Source of the DNA: Bacteroidota bacterium
GTDB taxonomy: Bacteria; Bacteroidota; Ignavibacteria; Ignavibacteriales; SURF-24
Direction: 5' to 3'
Length of the DNA stretch: 64,000 nucleotides
Assembly (NCBI GenBank): GCA_030706145.1
Contig: JAUZPB010000001.1
Coordinates: forward strand, 62,001-126,000
In this document: positions 52,980 through 61,908 of the stretch, piece after piece
How the letters are laid out: each line of letters opens with the position of its first letter
How positions within the stretch are numbered: position 1 is the first letter of the stretch
Notes under the pieces: model-generated
Told to the model about the DNA's origin: nothing
Database searches by the model: none
Seen by the model: only the letters and a program-made list of their open reading frames with translations
Position numbers and translations under genes: made by a program

Positions 52980-53991
52980 TACTTTAATTTCAGATACAGT
53001 TCTAGAACCATTTTTGAGAGAAGATAATACTGCAGCAAGCAAAGCAAAAGCTTTGCTTGCTCAGCAAAAGACAGTTTGGGAATTATTAAGAAAAGGTTAT
53101 GAGAGCCTGGATTCGGTTGAAATAAGGACCTTTGACTTTGGGAATTACAAAATAAAGGTACAATTTAACCCAGGTAGAATAGTTTCATCATCGGCAAAGG
53201 TTGATGCAAAATCGATAAAGGAAAGGAAATGCTTCCTATGCTATAAGAACCTCCCTGCAGAGCAAAGAGGTTTTCAGGCAGAAGAAGATTTTTTAGTACT
53301 ATGTAATCCGTTTCCGATCTTTACTGAACACTTTACAATACCTCATGTTGAACACAGGCCACAGCAGATCAGAAGTTCATTTGACAAGTTCCTCTCATTT
53401 GCCAGACATTTAGGAAAGTATTACACAATTTTCTATAATGGGCCAAAATGTGGGGCTTCAGCCCCTGACCATTTACATTTCCAGGCCGGGAACAAGTTCT
53501 TTATGCCTATAGATTCGGAATATGAAGCTATAAAAGGCAGTCTTGGTGAAAAGATAATTGAGGATGAAAAGCTAAAAATCTATGCCGTGGAGAAATACCC
53601 GGCTAAGTTCTTCTCTTTCGAATCTTCTGAGGAAGATAGTCTGAAGAAAGCTTTTGACCAATTATATGTGTTATTAAAGGAAGTCATGGGCTCCTCAGAA
53701 GAAGAAGAACCAATGATGAATATTCTATCAAGTTATGAAGATAATAAGTGGAGAGTCATCGTTTTCCCAAGGGCAAAGCATCGCCCCAGTTATTATTTTG
53801 CAGAAGGTGATGAAAATATTCTCTTAAGTCCAGCTTCAGTGGATATGGGGGGTATACTTATTACACCACTTGAAAAGGATTTTAGAAAGATTACAAAGGA
53901 AAATATAATAGATATATTTGACCAGGTCACACTTCCAAAAGAACAATTCAACCTGATCAGTAAGAAGTTAGTAAAAGCAATTAACTTTTAG
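52963..53991 (+). CDS. DUF4922 HIT-superfamily nucleotidyltransferase-like protein
   Basis: 342 residues of DUF4922. The HIT-like active-site motif is H170-L-H172-F-Q174 in PDHLHFQAG, preceded by C90xxC93 (a possible zinc pair) and [20 protein letters not shown]. This resembles GDP-sugar or ATP phosphorylase folds, so nucleotide-sugar phosphorolysis is plausible. It overlaps the glycosyltransferase by 17 bp, suggesting coordinated synthesis and supply or recycling of the sugar nucleotide. The start ATG at 52963 lies inside the upstream gene. Confidence 0.85.
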   Translation: MHMVDNTLISDTVLEPFLREDNTAASKAKALLAQQKTVWELLRKGYESLDSVEIRTFDFGNYKIKVQFNPGRIVSSSAKVDAKSIKERKCFLCYKNLPAEQRGFQAEEDFLVLCNPFPIFTEHFTIPHVEHRPQQIRSSFDKFLSFARHLGKYYTIFYNGPKCGASAPDHLHFQAGNKFFMPIDSEYEAIKGSLGEKIIEDEKLKIYAVEKYPAKFFSFESSEEDSLKKAFDQLYVLLKEVMGSSEEEEPMMNILSSYEDNKWRVIVFPRAKHRPSYYFAEGDENILLSPASVDMGGILITPLEKDFRKITKENIIDIFDQVTLPKEQFNLISKKLVKAINF

Positions 53992-54022
53992 CTATTATAA
54001 TATTTTTTAATAGATCTTTATT

Positions 54023-54069
54023 AGGTTGAGATTGGAGAAAAGGAATTCTTCAGTTTCAACCTTTTTATT
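54023..54069 (+). terminator. Terminator candidate after the DUF4922 gene
   Basis: AGGTTGA (54023-54029) pairs with TCAACCT (54056-54062), followed by TTTTATTTTT. The loop is long (26 bases). It lies between the convergent DUF4922 and phosphatase genes. Confidence 0.55.
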
Positions 54070-54094
54070 TTTCAAAAAAGTCTAACCACATTTG

Positions 54095-55663
54095 TTATTC
54101 AGCTTTTATAGAAATAAGGCTAATATCATCATCAAATCTTCCATTAGAGAAGCTATTTAGTTCCTTCTTGATCTCATTTAGTTCCTCTTGCTCAGGCAGA
54201 ATACGACCAATCAGCCTGGCAAATCTATCAATTCCATATAGTTCCCCCTCCAGGTTTCTGGCCTCGGCTATACCATCTGTAGCCACAAATATTGAGTCTC
54301 CTGAATTAAGGTTCATAGAAATATCCTTATAGCACCCATCAGGTGAAAAACCAAGAAGAAGTCCTTCGGAAGACTTCAGTTCAACCGAATACTTATTAAT
54401 ACCATCGGCGGGAGATTTCTTCTTAAAAAAGACGGGCAAATCCCCTGCCCCGGCATATTTGGCGATATTATTCTTTCTGTCTATAATAATTATAGATAGA
54501 GTAACAAAAACTTCAGAGATTTTGGCATCTTTATATATTGCCTCATTAATATTCTGCAGCAACTTAGAGGGAGAAAAATCGTTAGTAGCCGACTGAAGCA
54601 CTACTCTTAAAGCACTTCGGACATAGCCAGCAAAAGCAAAGGCAAAATACCAGGCTCCCCACTTTTTACCCATCACATCGCCCAGGATCACGGCAAGGTT
54701 GTCTTCATCGAGAGGGAAATAGTCTAAAAAGTCACCTCCCGGAACACCTTTGTATGGAAGGTGCCATTGATCAATCTTAAAGCCCTGAAAGTATGGAGAG
54801 GCATCAGGAACAACTTTTGCTCTCAAAGAATTAGCGGCCTGGCTAATTTCGCCAACAACTTTACGTCTTTGCTTTTCCTGGCCCTTTAGAATTGCCAGAA
54901 TTTTTGCAATTATGATCTTTGGGCTGCTTGTTTTTACTATATAATCTTCAATCTCCAAGCCGTAGCCGCTTAGAATATCCTCGTCCTCTCCTTTTGCAGT
55001 CAGAAAAACGAAGGGCACAGTTTTCAGTAAAGGATCTTGAAGCACCATTTTACGGAACTGATAACCATCAACCTTAGGCATCATTATATCTGAAATTATG
55101 ACATCCGGGTCAAATTCTTTTGCCTGCTTAAATCCTTCAGAACCATCGAGAGCTGTTTTTACGACAAAGCCAGCTTTTTGGAAGTTATAGGAAAAAAGTT
55201 TCAGAATATAGGCATCATCATCAACAATTAGAACCTTGATTGATTTATTAACCAAGTCTGTTTCCAAGTCAGTTTGACTCCCATATAGCTTAAGTATATC
55301 AGAGCGCTTAAGGAGAGAATTAACTTTTGAAGAAAGTTCTAAAGAGTCAACCGGATGTTTTATGAAGTCAACGGCATGCTGCTTTAGCTCGATTTCGCTT
55401 ATTTTTTCAATTTCATTTTGAGTAGCATCTTCTGATGTCAAATAGAGCACAGGTATTTCATTTTCTGTGTCGGTACTCTTGCTGTCGTTAGAATTTTGGT
55501 CATTACCTATTATCACTAAGTCAGGAGATTTACCAGAGGAATCTGTATGGAAGTATTTATCCAGCACTTCGTAGCTACAAGTATCAAATGTCTTTTCAAT
55601 AGTTTTTTTGAATTCTTCAGAGACATTTAACAATAGAATTCTTTTTTTTGTATTGCTATCCAT
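54095..55663 (-). CDS. Pseudoreceiver-receiver-PP2C phosphatase (RsbU/SpoIIE type)
   Basis: 522 residues. Residues ~1-120 have a receiver-like pattern but glycine at the phospho-acceptor position (PDLVIIGND), so a pseudoreceiver. Residues ~142-260 are a normal receiver (LIVDDD, phospho-acceptor D192 in IISDIMMPK, TAK). Residues ~295-520 are a PP2C/SpoIIE phosphatase (GVPGGDFLDYF, AVILGDVMGKKW, FVATDGIAEARN, FDDDISLISI). A receiver-gated phosphatase should dephosphorylate a STAS antagonist, and one is encoded 75 bp upstream. Confidence 0.92.
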   Translation of the reverse strand: MDSNTKKRILLLNVSEEFKKTIEKTFDTCSYEVLDKYFHTDSSGKSPDLVIIGNDQNSNDSKSTDTENEIPVLYLTSEDATQNEIEKISEIELKQHAVDFIKHPVDSLELSSKVNSLLKRSDILKLYGSQTDLETDLVNKSIKVLIVDDDAYILKLFSYNFQKAGFVVKTALDGSEGFKQAKEFDPDVIISDIMMPKVDGYQFRKMVLQDPLLKTVPFVFLTAKGEDEDILSGYGLEIEDYIVKTSSPKIIIAKILAILKGQEKQRRKVVGEISQAANSLRAKVVPDASPYFQGFKIDQWHLPYKGVPGGDFLDYFPLDEDNLAVILGDVMGKKWGAWYFAFAFAGYVRSALRVVLQSATNDFSPSKLLQNINEAIYKDAKISEVFVTLSIIIIDRKNNIAKYAGAGDLPVFFKKKSPADGINKYSVELKSSEGLLLGFSPDGCYKDISMNLNSGDSIFVATDGIAEARNLEGELYGIDRFARLIGRILPEQEELNEIKKELNSFSNGRFDDDISLISIKAE

Positions 55664-55738
55664 AATCAGGCATTTTGAATATAATTAAAAAATGAAGGAT
55701 CTTTTTGCAAAGTTAAAAGATCAGGTAGCAGCTAGTTT

Positions 55739-56083
55739 TTAGGAATCCTTAAAGCTTGCAACTGCCTGATCGACGGAAGGAAAAGTTTCAAAGACTCTGA
55801 ACATCCTTGTCAAGTTAAACATATCATGAACAGCAGGCTTAAAGCCAATCAATTTCATATCACCCCCAGCAGTTGTGATTTTTTTTAGACAGGCCACTAT
55901 TGCGCCAAGGAATGTTGAATCAATAAATTCGCACTTGCTCAGGTCAACAATCATCGATTTGCAGCCCTGTTCTATGTCGTGCTGTAAAATATTCTTAAAC
56001 TTATCGGCTTCCTTTAATGTAGCTCTTTCTAAATTCACCCGTTCAATCCAGATTCCATCGGACATTTCCCGTGTAAAATGCAT
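55739..56083 (-). CDS. STAS-domain anti-sigma factor antagonist
   Basis: 114 residues, a single STAS domain. The phosphorylatable serine lies in SKCEFIDSTFLGAIVACLKKI, the usual DSxxLG motif. In partner-switch circuits the unphosphorylated form binds a kinase of RsbW type and frees its target. It sits between the phosphatase and the NtrC-type regulator on the same strand (69-75 bp spacers). GGAG precedes the ATG by 8 bases. A cognate RsbW-type kinase is not in the window near it. Confidence 0.93.
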   Translation of the reverse strand: MHFTREMSDGIWIERVNLERATLKEADKFKNILQHDIEQGCKSMIVDLSKCEFIDSTFLGAIVACLKKITTAGGDMKLIGFKPAVHDMFNLTRMFRVFETFPSVDQAVASFKDS

Positions 56084-56152
56084 TTCTACTTCTCCAGTCT
56101 TTTAGAAAAAGATTTCAAGCAGGAAATCAAGCGCTCTGGTCTAAAACTTATC

Positions 56153-57535
56153 TTAGAACTCATTGGTAGTTATCTTATATTTTTCCAAAAATCTATAAAA
56201 TGTAGCTCTTCCAATCTGAAGTTTTTTTGATGCTTCAACTATATTTCCATTAGTAACCTTCAGGGCATGTCTAATAGCTTCTTCTTTTAATTTATCAAAC
56301 GGAATTATCTGAGCATCATCGCTAAAAATAGGTCCATTAATAGAAATTGAAGGATTGCCTGCCGTCATTTTAATATGAGTCGGCAATTCCTCAATATCAA
56401 TCATGTTAGATTCAGAGAGAATAATGCAACGTTCTATTGTATTTTCAAGTTCTCTTATATTTCCAGGCCAGTCATATTCATAAATAAGTTTTAAGGCTCT
56501 TTTAGTAAATCCCTTAATATTCTTATTTAGTTTATTATTAAAGACCTCGACGAAATGATCGACAAGGACTAGTATATCAGATCGTCTTTCTCTTAAAGGA
56601 GGTAAAGTTATTGGGAAAGAATTCAGTCTATAGAACAGATCCTCTCTAAATTCTTTTTTTTCAACGGCATTTTTAAGGTCCACGTTAGTAGCCGAAATAA
56701 TTCTGACGTCAGTCTTAATTGTTTCAGATCCACCAACTCTTTCGAGCTCTTTTTGTTGTATAACCCTTAGAATTTTAGCCTGCAAAGACATTTGCAGATC
56801 GCCTATTTCATCGAGAAAAATAGTACCATCTTTAGCTAGTTCAAACTTACCTATCTTTCTCTGATAGGCCCCTGTAAAGGCTCCCTTCTCATGGCCAAAG
56901 AGTTCACTTTCAAGGAGTTCCCTAGGGATTGAGGCGCAGTTAACAATTACAAATGGTTTTTCTTTTCTAATTCCATTATAATGAATAGCTCTTGCGATAA
57001 GCTCTTTTCCAGTTCCACTTTCGCCATGAATGAGGACTGTAATATCATTGTCGAGAACTTTAGTTACGAGCTTAAAGACATCCTGCATCTTCTTATCGGC
57101 AGAAATAATATTATCAAAACTGAACTCCTTTTTTGCATTTTCCTTCATGAGTCGAAGTTCTTTATGGAGGTCATAGTTCTTAATTGCATTTTTAATAGCA
57201 GGTTCAAGTCTTTGAGTATCTATTGGTTTTGGGAAATAATCGAAAGCTCCCTGACGAATTGCCTCAATTGCAACCTCTACGCTTCCTTGAGCCGAGAGCA
57301 TAATGACAGGAATATTCTCATCAAATTGTTTAATCTTCTTAAGTACCTCGACCCCATTAATATCAGGAAGCATAATATCCAGCAGAACAATATCTGGTCC
57401 TGCAGAGAGTCTTCTTAGAACGTCATCTCCTTTATCAAAGACCTCTACCCTATACTTCCATTTATCCTTAACCCAGTAGGTCAAAAGTTTAGAAATAGCT
57501 TTTTCATCATCAACTATGAAAACCAGTTTTTCCAA
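56153..57535 (-). CDS. NtrC-family sigma-54-dependent response regulator
   Basis: 460 residues. Receiver (1-115; phospho-acceptor D53 in IVLLDIMLPD), AAA+ domain (~140-375) with Walker A GESGTGKE at 171-178, the sigma-54 contact GAFTGA at 218-223 and REDLFYRLN, and a Fis-type helix-turn-helix C-terminus (IVEASKKLQIGRATFYRFLEKY). The start is TTG at 57535, with GAGGGA just upstream. It lies 12 bp after the histidine kinase gene, its probable partner. Target promoters need sigma-54; I did not locate convincing ones here. Confidence 0.95.
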   Translation of the reverse strand: MEKLVFIVDDEKAISKLLTYWVKDKWKYRVEVFDKGDDVLRRLSAGPDIVLLDIMLPDINGVEVLKKIKQFDENIPVIMLSAQGSVEVAIEAIRQGAFDYFPKPIDTQRLEPAIKNAIKNYDLHKELRLMKENAKKEFSFDNIISADKKMQDVFKLVTKVLDNDITVLIHGESGTGKELIARAIHYNGIRKEKPFVIVNCASIPRELLESELFGHEKGAFTGAYQRKIGKFELAKDGTIFLDEIGDLQMSLQAKILRVIQQKELERVGGSETIKTDVRIISATNVDLKNAVEKKEFREDLFYRLNSFPITLPPLRERRSDILVLVDHFVEVFNNKLNKNIKGFTKRALKLIYEYDWPGNIRELENTIERCIILSESNMIDIEELPTHIKMTAGNPSISINGPIFSDDAQIIPFDKLKEEAIRHALKVTNGNIVEASKKLQIGRATFYRFLEKYKITTNEF

Positions 57536-57547
57536 ATTTCCCTCAAC

Positions 57548-59869
57548 TTATATTATAGAATTGAACTTAGGAAGTTTAACAATAAATGTAGTACCCTTAT
57601 TTAATTCGCTCTGAACAGTAATCATCCCCTTATGCAAATCAATTATTTGCTTAACCAGGCCAAGGCCTATACCAGTACCGGGGATCTGGGTACCAGGTCT
57701 TGAAGCCTTAAAGAATTTCTGAAAAATATTGGGCAAGTCTCTTTCTGGGATACCCATACCTGTATCACTGACTATTACTTCAAATTCTTTCATGAAGTTC
57801 TGAGCGATAACCGTAATTCGTCCGCCGCGGTTTGTAAATTTGATAGCATTGCTTATCAGGTGTTGGAATACTTGCGTAATCCTCTCCTTATCTGCATTTA
57901 TCAGAAGCTGTATAGAAGGGATATCAGAAGTAAGAATAATTCCCTTTTCAGTAGCCTGAGGTTTGAAACTATCAATAATTTCATTAAGCAGCAGAACTAT
58001 ATCCATTTCAGACTTAAAGACTGCAAGTTCACCGGCCTCCATTTTCGCAAAATCGAGCACATCGTTGATCAATTTTGCCAATCTTTTTCCCTCTGAGAGG
58101 ATAATGTTACTAAATTCAAGAACCATATCCCTTGGCATTTCGGGGTCCGAAGTAATAGTCTCTGAAAAACCAACAATGGAAGCCAAAGGTGTCCTGAGTT
58201 CATGAGAGATGTTAGATATAAATTCATTTTTCAAGCTATTAAGTTCTTCAAGAACAGAGACCTGTTGTTTTGCTCTATCGCGTTCAATTGAGACAAGTCT
58301 GTTTGCCTCGATAAGCTTTGAATTTAGTTCTTTTAACTTTTCTTCATCTTTGCGTCTTTCTGTAATATCTCTTGCAATTCCAAGCAAACCAGAGACTTTA
58401 TCTTTATTCTTTGTAGGCCTTCCTTGTACTTCGAAGATGATCTTTTTACCGAATTTATCAATAAAAGCAGCTTCAAATGAGACAACTTTATCACTTTTTA
58501 AGATCTGTTGAAATGCCATTGCAATTTCGGATTTATTTTCATCGTCAACGAATTCCAGAAAGTGCCTTGTTATCATTTCCTCGGGCTTATAACCAAGAGC
58601 AAGTGCTCCATAGTTGTTAACTGTAACAAAGTAACCATAGCTATCGAGATTAAATATTAAGTCATTAGCTGTCTCAATTAGCAGGCGAAATCTTTCTTCC
58701 GAGCGTTCAAGTTCCAGAAGTATCTTCTTTTCATCTGTAATATCGACAATGACTCCATCTATTCTAACGACTTCTCCTGCTTGTAAGATCGGGAATCCCG
58801 AATTCCTAAGGTAACGTTCTCTCCCCCACCTGTCCTTGATGCGGTACTCAACAACTGAAGTCCTTCCAGATTGTAGATTTCTGACAAATTTCCTGAATAA
58901 CGGGAAATCCTCAATATTAATGCTCCGAAGAATTCTTTTATAGTGTTGGATTATTTCATCGGGATTATAACCAAGGACCTTCTTGACAGCATCAGTTATG
59001 AAGAAATAATTTGTTCCCTTCAGATCAGAAGAATATAAGATAGATTCAATTGTACTTGCAGTATTTTTAATATATTCCTCAATATTTCTATACTGAGTAA
59101 CATCATTAATTGTACTGAGAACTTCAGTGATTTTGGAGTTCTCATCTTTTATAAGAATTGAATTAATACGGAACCAGGATTGGTTTCCATCCCTATCAAT
59201 ATATTTAATGTTTTTATCAATTATGTTCTTTTTAAGTCTAAGTGCCTTAAAAGGAGGATATTCATCCTTAGTTAGGGCAACTCCATCATCATTAAAAAAA
59301 TTGAGCTTGAAATTTCCCTCAGAGAATGAGCTGAATTCCTCGGGGGTAATCCTTACCAATTCTATTCCTTTCCGGTTAACAAAGACAATTTTGCCATCTG
59401 CATTATTAAGCATGATGCCCATATCAGCCTTAGCAAAAATTCTTTCAAGGTCAAGGTTCTGCTGAAACCAATTTTTTTCAATAAGGAAATCCTTCAGGAA
59501 GATTTCTAATGTTCTTATAGTATTTTGCAGATGAATATTGAACTTGTCATTTTCATCTGAAAGAAGAAGAAGAAGAACTAAAGATGTCTTTTTTTCTTTC
59601 TGAGAGAATATATCATTAATGTATAGTGAGTTAAATCCAAACTGGGAAGATAGCTTATTAAAGGAAGGCAAACTTCTGAACTCACCTCTTTTTTCCTTTG
59701 GCATAAAAATAATATCGGGCAGGAGCCCATTAAGAGATTCCAAAGGAACGGCGCCGAAATAGGCAACCACATGATATTCCCCGCCTGCATTTAGGCGCAG
59801 AAGACAACTTGACAGACTGCCTGTTAATTCATGAATAAGCTTTAAGATATTTGATAATGAGCTTTGCAT
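57548..59869 (-). CDS. Multi-PAS soluble histidine kinase
   Basis: 773 residues without transmembrane segments. Residues 1-130 are GAF-like in predicted pattern. Three PAS domains follow (~140-260, 265-385, 390-505; ends with ITERRKDEEKL), then a coiled linker, HisKA with H556 in ISNISHELRTPLAS, and an HATPase (NAIKFTNRGG, DTGMGIPE, GTGIGLGLVKQI). First gene of a four-gene minus-strand operon with the NtrC regulator, STAS protein and phosphatase. The signal perceived by the PAS domains is unknown. Confidence 0.93.
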   Translation of the reverse strand: MQSSLSNILKLIHELTGSLSSCLLRLNAGGEYHVVAYFGAVPLESLNGLLPDIIFMPKEKRGEFRSLPSFNKLSSQFGFNSLYINDIFSQKEKKTSLVLLLLLSDENDKFNIHLQNTIRTLEIFLKDFLIEKNWFQQNLDLERIFAKADMGIMLNNADGKIVFVNRKGIELVRITPEEFSSFSEGNFKLNFFNDDGVALTKDEYPPFKALRLKKNIIDKNIKYIDRDGNQSWFRINSILIKDENSKITEVLSTINDVTQYRNIEEYIKNTASTIESILYSSDLKGTNYFFITDAVKKVLGYNPDEIIQHYKRILRSINIEDFPLFRKFVRNLQSGRTSVVEYRIKDRWGRERYLRNSGFPILQAGEVVRIDGVIVDITDEKKILLELERSEERFRLLIETANDLIFNLDSYGYFVTVNNYGALALGYKPEEMITRHFLEFVDDENKSEIAMAFQQILKSDKVVSFEAAFIDKFGKKIIFEVQGRPTKNKDKVSGLLGIARDITERRKDEEKLKELNSKLIEANRLVSIERDRAKQQVSVLEELNSLKNEFISNISHELRTPLASIVGFSETITSDPEMPRDMVLEFSNIILSEGKRLAKLINDVLDFAKMEAGELAVFKSEMDIVLLLNEIIDSFKPQATEKGIILTSDIPSIQLLINADKERITQVFQHLISNAIKFTNRGGRITVIAQNFMKEFEVIVSDTGMGIPERDLPNIFQKFFKASRPGTQIPGTGIGLGLVKQIIDLHKGMITVQSELNKGTTFIVKLPKFNSII

Positions 59870-60112
59870 CAGATATTAATAAAAAAAACGAATTTATTGC
59901 CTTTTTCTAATAAATTCAAATCATTAAAAAACTCTCTCTGAATTTCCTTTAATTAAGTACCTAAAATAGAGAGAATCGGATAAAATTGCTCGGATTTTTC
60001 GCTTATTATTTTAAATAATACTTAGAGGCAAGAAGCTAAAAGGCCAGGCATCCTTATTTCTTTAGCTTTTGTGGTTAAATGTGAAGGCTTGCAAGAGTAT
60101 TAATTTTGGGGA

Positions 60113-60337
60113 TCACTCTTTAAAGTTACCTATTTCCCCAAGCATCTCGTTATATAATTGCTGATCCTCAGAACTGATCTTTAAGCGATGTTCAAGGACA
60201 TTCAGCTCCTTTTCCAATGCTTCCTCTACAAGGTCATCTATAGACATAGAGAGCTGTCCTGCATGGAAGAGTAGTTTTCTAAACATTCCAAAGGGCAAAG
60301 TTATATTTATATTCTCTTGTTTTTCTAATTTTGACAT
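60113..60337 (-). CDS. Small ribbon-helix-helix-like protein
   Basis: 74 residues. The N-terminal EKQENINITLPFGMFRKLLFHAG and the following SMSIDDLVEEALEKEL suggest a ribbon-helix-helix DNA-binding fold (Arc/CopG-like), with a C-terminal acidic helix. GAGGAATAAATAG precedes the ATG. No toxin gene is adjacent on either side, so it is not obviously an antitoxin. It lies upstream of the kinase operon on the same strand with a 243-bp gap. Confidence 0.6.
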   Translation of the reverse strand: MSKLEKQENINITLPFGMFRKLLFHAGQLSMSIDDLVEEALEKELNVLEHRLKISSEDQQLYNEMLGEIGNFKE

Positions 60338-60696
60338 CTATTTATTCCTCAATAATTTATGACTCATTATTAACAAGAACAGCCCCAGCTAATAGCTTTA
60401 TCATTATAAACATCACGTATTTATATACTTTTTATATTAATAAATATCGCTCTCAATATCAATCGCTATAATGAGATTTAATTATTCACTTCTGGCCGCT
60501 CAGTATTTATAAATTCACAGGATTTCAATTTACAAGTTAAATCAGAGCTCTAATGACAAATAAAGATTTAATTAAATGTAAGAGATGCCTAATATTCTTG
60601 AAATATGTATTCTATTTGTTCATTATAATTATATAAGTAAAAAACACCATTAGAAATAGAAAGGCACCTATTGTTTTTAGGCAGAGCGGAGCTTAC
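60338..60696. other. 359-bp divergent intergenic region
   Basis: AT-rich, no gene or clear hairpin seen. It must contain promoters for the RHH-like gene (minus) and the hydrolase-like gene (plus), but I cannot assign them. Confidence 0.5.
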
Positions 60697-61776
60697 ATGA
60701 ATATCTATAGATCAATGATATTTAAGTATTCAACTATTTCGGTTGTATGTCTATTTTTTCTTTCCTCTATCACATTCTCACAAGATGAGAATAAAGAAAA
60801 TGGGGCAATCTTTGAGATGAATATTAATAGAAAACCCATGAGTAATAACGGTAATTACATGAGCTATAGCCAGATGTCTGATTACGCGAAAGAAAATATA
60901 ATTAGAGCCGGAGTAAATAAATCAGAGGACGCAATACGAAAGGACACTGACCAATGGCAGCATTGGCTGACAGAAAATGAGTATAATGCATTCATAGAAC
61001 AAGAAGATTTTGAGATTGTTAATCTAAAATATATGAGTGATGGCAACATAGTCAGGGGATACATTCTTAAACCTGTGAAAATTGACGAGAAGAAACTTCC
61101 TGTGATTATCTATAACAGAGAAGGCGGATATTTTGATAGTAGTTGTCTAACTTTGGGTGAAGTTGTAAAATGGTATGAGTTAGCCCAGAAAGGATATTTA
61201 ATAGCATCGGCAGATTACAGGGGTAGTTGCGACAGCCAGGAGATAGGTGAACAAAAAAGCTATGATATAAAGGACATACTAAATCTATTAAAGGCCCTTC
61301 AGTCATTCAGCTATGCAGATATGCAAAACATCTTTATGGTTGGATTTGGATTAGGAGGAATGATGACCTATGAGGTTATCAAATCAGGTCTAAGCATTAA
61401 GGCTGCAGCTGTTATTCATGGTTATAGCGATCTAGAGAAGATTACAAAAGAAAATGCACATATACAAAAACTATTCAGAGCAGAAGGACAAACAAATGGT
61501 ATGGAAGAAACCGGTAGACTTAGTTTCTCTAATATTTATGTAAATCGTTCTGCTATTTACTGGCCAGAGCAGATAAATGTTCCTGTATTAATACTGCAGG
61601 GAGGCGATGATCCAAAATCAATAAGGGAAAGTAACATACAACTTGCTGAAAAGTTAAAAAAGGCGGGAAAGAAATCCGAGTTAGTAGTTTATTTAACTGA
61701 CAGCGGCTATCTTCCATATAATCAGAAAGACAGCTGGAACAAAATAACAGCCTGGTTTGACAAATACAAAAAATAA
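60697..61776 (+). CDS. S9-type alpha/beta hydrolase homologue, probably catalytically dead
   Basis: 359 residues with a signal peptide (ISVVCLFFLSSITFS). The C-terminal half is a prolyl-oligopeptidase-like fold: SADYRGSCDSQEIG, MVGFGLGGMMTYEVI, VPVLILQGGDD. At the nucleophile position of the usual GxSxGG motif there is glycine (G218, codon GGA at 61348), and the catalytic histidine position (DDHG in relatives) is serine S336; the aspartate D305 remains. It is thus probably a binding or regulatory protein, not an enzyme. A GGAG lies 5 bases before the ATG, and a terminator follows. Confidence 0.8.
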   Translation: MNIYRSMIFKYSTISVVCLFFLSSITFSQDENKENGAIFEMNINRKPMSNNGNYMSYSQMSDYAKENIIRAGVNKSEDAIRKDTDQWQHWLTENEYNAFIEQEDFEIVNLKYMSDGNIVRGYILKPVKIDEKKLPVIIYNREGGYFDSSCLTLGEVVKWYELAQKGYLIASADYRGSCDSQEIGEQKSYDIKDILNLLKALQSFSYADMQNIFMVGFGLGGMMTYEVIKSGLSIKAAAVIHGYSDLEKITKENAHIQKLFRAEGQTNGMEETGRLSFSNIYVNRSAIYWPEQINVPVLILQGGDDPKSIRESNIQLAEKLKKAGKKSELVVYLTDSGYLPYNQKDSWNKITAWFDKYKK

Positions 61777-61781
61777 AAAAA

Positions 61782-61830
61782 AAATCCCCACACTTAAAAA
61801 AAAGTCTGTGTGGGGATTTCTTCGAAGAAA
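61782..61830 (+). terminator. Intrinsic terminator and adjacent palindrome after the hydrolase-like gene
   Basis: AAATCCCCACAC (61782-61793) pairs with GTGTGGGGATTT (61808-61819), 12 perfect bp, with poly-A and T-rich flanks. Directly beyond is a 14-bp palindrome TTTCTTCGAAGAAA (61817-61830). The stem sits between convergent genes. Confidence 0.85.
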
Positions 61831-61886
61831 ACACTCAATAGAGAATATTTTAGATCAAAAGATCTTTTCCTATTTAGCTCATTTAC

Positions 61887-61908
61887 AATAGTGCCAAATG
61901 GCACTATT
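61887..61908. terminator. Perfect inverted repeat at the stop of the T9SS protein gene
   Basis: AATAGTGCCA (61887-61896) and TGGCACTATT (61899-61908) form a 10-bp inverted repeat with a 2-base spacer, overlapping the TAG stop at 61904-61906 of the minus-strand gene. No T-run follows, so a transcript-end stabiliser or protein-binding site is as possible as a terminator. Confidence 0.45.

Noticed and set aside
60113-60337. Antitoxin of a toxin-antitoxin pair
   Set aside because: No toxin-sized open frame lies next to the gene on the same strand.
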